Of a stretch of 64,000 nt of DNA, positions 60,541 to 64,000 are shown one piece after another. The stretch spans positions 114,436 through 178,435 of the forward strand of contig JAHBWE010000022.1 of assembly GCA_019637155.1 (NCBI GenBank). Direction: 5' to 3'. The notes beneath the pieces are model-generated. The model was not told the DNA's origin. It saw nothing but the letters and a program-made list of their open reading frames with translations, and did not search any database. The stretch's first letter is position 1, and every line of letters starts with the position of its first letter. A program made the position numbers and the translations under genes. The stretch comes from Labilithrix sp. (GTDB taxonomy: Bacteria; Myxococcota_A; Polyangia; Polyangiales; Polyangiaceae).

Positions 60541-60568
60541 TTGACGGGCCCGAATACGGATTTAGAAA
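60541..60568 (+). promoter_or_regulatory. candidate promoter downstream of ftsZ
   Basis: TTGACG and TAGAAA are separated by 16 bp in AT-rich sequence just after the ftsZ stop. Transcription would start near 60575 and enter the hairpin-rich leader. TTGACG also lies in a CCCG-TTGA-CGGG inverted repeat, so chance is not excluded. Confidence 0.4.
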
Positions 60569-60574
60569 ACCAGG

Positions 60575-60713
60575 CAGTCGAACAACAACATCGTTTTCGT
60601 CGACCCGCGCTCGTGCGAGCGCGGGCTTGGCGGGACAACCGCCGATCTTGCCCGTTTTTCGGGAAATAGCTCGGTCAAACCGGGGTCGGCTCTCTGAGCC
60701 GGCCCCTTTTTTT
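60575..60713 (+). ncRNA. candidate structured leader or small RNA ending in an intrinsic terminator
   Basis: About 139 nt between a candidate promoter and a T-run. Four hairpins follow each other: CCCGCGCTCG-TG-CGAGCGCGGG (60604-60625), GGCGG-GACAA-CCGCC (60629-60643), CCCG-TTTTT-CGGG (60651-60663) and the terminator stem at 60682-60706. It matches no RNA family I recognise by eye (not SRP, 6S or RNase P). It is either a free small RNA or the attenuator leader of the small ORF that follows. Confidence 0.5.
60682..60713 (+). terminator. intrinsic terminator just before a Shine-Dalgarno
   Basis: GGGGTCGGCTC-TCT-GAGCCGGCCCC forms an 11-bp stem with one G-T pair, followed by seven T residues. 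The T-run ends 6 bp before the AAAGGAGGT of the next ORF, so termination here would remove that ORF from the transcript. This layout is typical of transcription attenuation. Confidence 0.85.
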
Positions 60714-60732
60714 ATCGCGAAAGGAGGTAATC

Positions 60733-60873
60733 ATGCTGGCCAAGCTCGAGCGCTACATCAACCGTGCGGCCGACGTGCTCATCGATGCCTTCGAAGGCGT
60801 CGCGCGCGATCTCGACGATCTCGCGAAGCAGGCGAAGAAGCGACTCTCGCGAAAGCACCTCTCGTCTCCGTAG
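60733..60873 (+). CDS. 46-residue small protein with perfect Shine-Dalgarno
   Basis: The ATG is 5 bp after AAAGGAGGT, the best ribosome-binding site in the window. The product is a charged amphipathic helix: LAKLERYINRAADVLIDAFE, then RDLDDLAKQAKKRLSRK. There is no signal peptide and no membrane span. A small regulator, assembly factor or leader peptide is possible; no family is recognised. The terminator hairpin directly upstream suggests it is controlled by attenuation. Confidence 0.6.
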   Translation: MLAKLERYINRAADVLIDAFEGVARDLDDLAKQAKKRLSRKHLSSP

Positions 60874-60895
60874 CTCCGTCTCCGTAGCTCCGGCG

Positions 60896-61432
60896 TCACG
60901 GCAGGACGAACGACTTACCGACGCGGACGGGGGCGCCGCCGAACGGTGGCACCTTCGCCTGCGTTCGAAATGCTTGCACGATGCACGCTCCCACCGTCGT
61001 GCCCGGATACGGGCCGGCGTCGACGACGGCGGAGCTCAGCGTTCCGGTCGCCGGCGCGAACGTGAGCGTCACGTGGCCGGGACCGGTCGGACCGTTCGCG
61101 CGCTTGCACTTCGCGACGTTGACCTTGCCGAGCGAGGCCGCGGCCGCGCCCTTGTCGAACGGCGGCCCGTTGAGGGTCGGCGCCGGCGCCGGTATGGCCG
61201 TCGGCATCGGTATGGCCGTCGGTGTCGGGGAGGCGAGCGGCGGCGGCTCGTCGTCGTCGTCGGCAGGCTCGGGCTCCAACGCCGGCTCCGGCTCGTGCCC
61301 GACCGGCGGTGGCGGCGGCGCTGTGCTCGCCGGCATCTTCGGGATCTCGAGCGCGGCGGTCGGCGGCGCCGGCGGTGGTGACGGCGTGCACGCGAACGCG
61401 ATCGCCATGCCGGGGATGAGCACGCGTCGCAC
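60896..61432 (-). CDS. AgmX/PglI-like lipoprotein
   Basis: 178 residues. The lipobox is GMAIAFAC (Cys15). A long Pro/Ala/Glu linker (about 16-95) leads to a C-terminal domain with the pattern of AgmX/PglI-type tails: VNVAKCKRANGPTGPGHVTL, SSAVVDAGPYPGTTVGACIV and AFRTQAKVPPFGG, including the two Cys. These domains are TonB-like and were first noted in adventurous gliding motility proteins. It is related in layout to the C-terminal part of the fusion protein at 55063. It is divergent from the protease gene. Confidence 0.75.
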   Translation of the reverse strand: MRRVLIPGMAIAFACTPSPPPAPPTAALEIPKMPASTAPPPPPVGHEPEPALEPEPADDDDEPPPLASPTPTAIPMPTAIPAPAPTLNGPPFDKGAAAASLGKVNVAKCKRANGPTGPGHVTLTFAPATGTLSSAVVDAGPYPGTTVGACIVQAFRTQAKVPPFGGAPVRVGKSFVLP

Positions 61433-61697
61433 GGCGCCACGATATCAGCTCCGTGGAGGGAAGACCCCCAGTCGTGCGCTCGTACCAGTCGGCGCCCGCG
61501 GCGTGTGAGGTGCGAACGGAGGCCGCTCGCGCCGGAATTCGACGGTCGCGGCGGACGCGCGTCGACCCTTCGTGCGCGCGGATAGCGCAGGGCCGGAACG
61601 TCGCGTCGCGTCACTCACGAACGGAGACGCACGCGAGAGGTTTTCAGGGCAAAACCGCGTTGACGCTGATCGAGAGCGCAAGTACCGCGTCGCTTCA

Positions 61698-63827
61698 ATG
61701 AAGCGCGCATCCCTCTCCCGGATCGGTCTTGCTCTCCTCTGCCTCGGCGTCGTCTACGGCTGCAACGCCGGTGACGCGCCGGAAGACGTCGCCGGCGACG
61801 GCGCGCCGATCACGGCGGGCGCGACCGACGTGCGGATCGTCGACGTGCCCGGCACGTCGATCCGCGTCGCGACGTGGAACGACGCCGGTCGTCCGTTCTT
61901 CTCGATCGACCTCGGGGCCGGCTTCCTCCCCGCGAAGGAGACCTCGTACGAGGTGCCGTTCCGCCAGCGGAGGGTGAACCCCGCCGCGGAGTCGAAGTCG
62001 ACGCGCCCGCAGGGCACCGCGCTCCACCTCGTGCAGTTCATCTCGCAGCCGCTCGAGGCGTTCATCGCTCAGGTCCAGGCGGCGGGCGGTGAGGTCCACC
62101 AGTACGTGCACGGCAACGCGTACGTCGTCCGCGGCGACGCGGCGGCGATGGCGCGCATCGAGGCGCTCCCGTTCGTCCGCGCGGTGTCGACCCTCGACGA
62201 GAACGAGAAGATCGATCCGATGCTCCGCGCGGTCGAGTCGAAGGAGACGCCGATCGTCGTCCTCCTCGTCGACGGCAAGCGCGATCGCAAGGCGGTCGAG
62301 AGCCACATCACCGCGCTCGGCGGGACGATCGACGTGAGCGATCCGCTCGGCATCCTCATCGAGGCGCACGTGCCGCGCAAATCGGTCGAGATCCTCTCCG
62401 CGCTGCCGGAGGTCCTCTGGCTCGAGCAGGGCACGCAGATCGAGAACGACTACGACATCGCGAACCAGCAGGGCGGGCAGCAGTACCTCGAGTCGCTCGA
62501 GGACACGCGCCCGAACCTCCCCGGCTACACCGGCGTCGGCATCCGCGGTCACATCCTCGAGGGCATCACGCCGACGCACGGCGACTTCGTCGCGAACGGC
62601 TTCCGCCAGGCGCCGATCGCGGTCGACAACGGCAACTCCGACTCGCACGGCATGCAGACGTTCGGCATCGTGTTCGGCTCCGGCGCCGGCAACGCGCGCG
62701 CGCGCGGTCTCCTCCCGAACGGGCAGGGCTACTACACGCACAACAGCGCGGTGATGTCGGCGCCGCTCGGCGGCCGCTCCACGCTCGTCGGCAAGCTCGT
62801 CAACGAGCACAAGGTGATGTTCCAGACCGCCTCGTGGGGTCAGCCGACGAAGAAGGACTACGACGCGAAGTCCGCGGAGATGGACGCGCTCATCTTCCTC
62901 CACGACATCCCGATCACGCAGAGCCAGAGCAACACCGGCTCGCAGACGTCGCGCCCGCAGGCGTGGGCGAAGAACATCATCTCCGTCGGCGCGCTGAACC
63001 ACTACGGCACGCTCACGATGGACGACGACAAGTGGAGCCGCAGCGGCAGCATCGGCCCCGCCACCGACGGCCGCATCAAGCCGGACGTCTGCTTCTATTA
63101 CGACCGGACGATCACGACGACGACGAACGGCCAGTACTCGCAGAGCTTCGGCGGCACGTCGGGCGCGACGCCCACCGTCGCCGGTCACGTCGGCCTCGCG
63201 ATCGAGCTCTGGACCAACGGCGTCTTCGGCAACCCGATCTCTCCGCGCGTCGACGGCGAGGACGTCGCGTCGTGGCGCTTCAGGAACCGCCCGCACGCGT
63301 CGACGACGAAGGCGCTCCTCGTCCACACCGCGACGCAGCACCAGTTCGAGGGCGAGAACCACGACCGCACGCGGACGCACCAGGGCTGGGGCATCCCGAA
63401 CGTCGAGGAGATGTACAAGCGCCGCAACAACATGCTCGTCGTCAACGAGACCGACGTGCTCGCGCCGCTCCAGAAGAGCACGTACACCGTCGACGTCGCG
63501 GCAGGCGCGCCCGACCTCCGCGCCACGATGGTCTACAAGGACAAGGAGGCCACGGTCTTCACCGGCGTGCACCGCATCAACAACCTCGACCTCAAGGTCA
63601 TCGCCCCGAACGGCACCGTGTACTGGGGCAACAACGGCCTCAAGGCCTCGATGTACTCGACGCCGGGCGGCGACCACAACGTCGTCGACACGGTCGAGAA
63701 CATCATCATCAAGGATCCCGCCGCCGGCCGCTGGACCATCGAGGTCATCGCCGACGAGGTCAACGCCGACTCCCACCCGCAGACCCCCGCGCTCGACGCC
63801 GACTACGCGCTCGTCGTCTCTTACTGA
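61698..63827 (+). CDS. S8 (subtilisin-like) serine protease lipoprotein, KP-43-like
   Basis: 709 residues from ATG 61698. The lipobox is LGVVYGC. Two tandem I9-like prodomains follow (LHLVQFISQPLEAFIAQVQA and IVVLLVDGKRDRKAVESHIT). The peptidase domain (about 270-545) has His in DSHGMQTFGIVFG, the oxyanion Asn in SQSNTG and Ser in GGTSGATPTVAG. At the Asp position the sequence reads HILEGITPTHGDF, with Glu for Asp. The last 130 residues form the beta-sandwich seen in KP-43-type proteases (TMVYKDKE, NNLDLKVIAPNGTVYWGNN). A secreted or surface protease is likely; activity needs testing. Confidence 0.9.
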   Translation: MKRASLSRIGLALLCLGVVYGCNAGDAPEDVAGDGAPITAGATDVRIVDVPGTSIRVATWNDAGRPFFSIDLGAGFLPAKETSYEVPFRQRRVNPAAESKSTRPQGTALHLVQFISQPLEAFIAQVQAAGGEVHQYVHGNAYVVRGDAAAMARIEALPFVRAVSTLDENEKIDPMLRAVESKETPIVVLLVDGKRDRKAVESHITALGGTIDVSDPLGILIEAHVPRKSVEILSALPEVLWLEQGTQIENDYDIANQQGGQQYLESLEDTRPNLPGYTGVGIRGHILEGITPTHGDFVANGFRQAPIAVDNGNSDSHGMQTFGIVFGSGAGNARARGLLPNGQGYYTHNSAVMSAPLGGRSTLVGKLVNEHKVMFQTASWGQPTKKDYDAKSAEMDALIFLHDIPITQSQSNTGSQTSRPQAWAKNIISVGALNHYGTLTMDDDKWSRSGSIGPATDGRIKPDVCFYYDRTITTTTNGQYSQSFGGTSGATPTVAGHVGLAIELWTNGVFGNPISPRVDGEDVASWRFRNRPHASTTKALLVHTATQHQFEGENHDRTRTHQGWGIPNVEEMYKRRNNMLVVNETDVLAPLQKSTYTVDVAAGAPDLRATMVYKDKEATVFTGVHRINNLDLKVIAPNGTVYWGNNGLKASMYSTPGGDHNVVDTVENIIIKDPAAGRWTIEVIADEVNADSHPQTPALDADYALVVSY

Positions 63828-63829
63828 GG

Positions 63830-63880
63830 TCGGGGCTCTGCCCCCGACGCCCCCGCCTCGGGGCCCGTGCTCGAGCTTGC
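63830..63880 (+). repeat. dispersed repeat family B, shortened copy 3
   Basis: GTCGGGG-CTCTGC-CCCCGAC forms a hairpin beginning 3 bp after the protease stop, followed by GCCCCCGCCTCGGGGCCC, a diverged form of the family B middle. Beyond it (63912-63950) short CCTGGCC units repeat. No gene is seen to the end of the window. Confidence 0.55.
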
Positions 63881-64000
63881 TGCTTGAGAACGTCGGGCTT
63901 TGGGGCTTTGGGGTGGCCCCTGGCCTGGCCCTGGCCTGGCCCTGCCAGGGGTCGTCGCGCATATGTGCTGGAGATCGTGAGGTGTGGACGCGGGCACGGA

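Noticed and set aside
60575..60713. 6S, SRP or RNase P RNA
   Set aside because: The conserved cores of these RNAs are not seen; left as an unassigned structured RNA.
60764..61381. 205-residue plus-strand ORF
   Set aside because: It is antisense to the AgmX-like lipoprotein and overlaps the 46-codon ORF; composition is Arg-rich shadow.

Overview
The window is high-GC DNA that reads as a chromosome segment of a myxobacterium, probably of the Polyangium/Sorangium-like side of the group (inference). The signs are a C-terminal MYXO-CTERM type sorting signal, AgmX/PglI-type C-terminal domains, a DUF2330 protein, FHA-sigma54 and Ser/Thr kinase signalling genes, a PilT-like motor ATPase, many lipoproteins with Ala/Pro-rich linkers, and frequent GTG/TTG starts with 4-base gene overlaps. 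No rRNA, tRNA, prophage, transposase or CRISPR array was seen.

Left part (1-38000). A partial alpha/beta hydrolase is followed by a signalling cassette: an FHA-AAA-Fis regulator lacking the GAFTGA loop, a transmembrane Ser/Thr kinase, a PEGA-like membrane protein and a lipoprotein, the last three overlapping or touching. Three minus-strand genes follow: a glycine-rich exported protein, an outer-membrane-like protein and a PP2C phosphatase fused to a cyclic-nucleotide domain. Then come a PilT-family ATPase, a repeat-rich stretch, a small porin-like protein, an NtrC-type response regulator, a TPR lipoprotein, a DUF58/BatA-like pair, a compact HutF-like deiminase, a large Pro-rich lipoprotein, an RCC1-repeat lipoprotein, a beta-hydroxyacid dehydrogenase, uvrB and a run of lipoproteins that includes two tandem paralogues.

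Right part (38276-60521). This is the division and cell wall (dcw) cluster: mraZ-rsmH-ftsL-ftsI(PASTA)-murE-murF, an insert of exported or membrane genes (including a MYXO-CTERM matrixin protease and a VanZ-like protein), mraY-murD-ftsW-murG-murC-ftsQ, a DUF2330/AgmX fusion, ftsA, a small lipoprotein, and ftsZ. murB and ddl are absent from their usual place between murC and ftsQ. Just upstream of mraZ lie six co-oriented TGTGGA 9-mers, one a perfect DnaA box, and a 10-bp-periodic GTGG array that fits an MraZ operator. Downstream of ftsZ a leader with four consecutive hairpins, the last a textbook intrinsic terminator, runs into a perfect Shine-Dalgarno and a 46-codon ORF. The window ends with an AgmX-like lipoprotein and a subtilase whose catalytic Asp appears to be Glu.

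Two dispersed GC-rich hairpin repeats stand out. Family A (5514, 44643, 58203, 58306) and family B (11721, 35237, 63830) usually sit directly after stop codons. One family A copy is read in frame inside murF, and one family B copy encodes the N-terminus of a lipoprotein.
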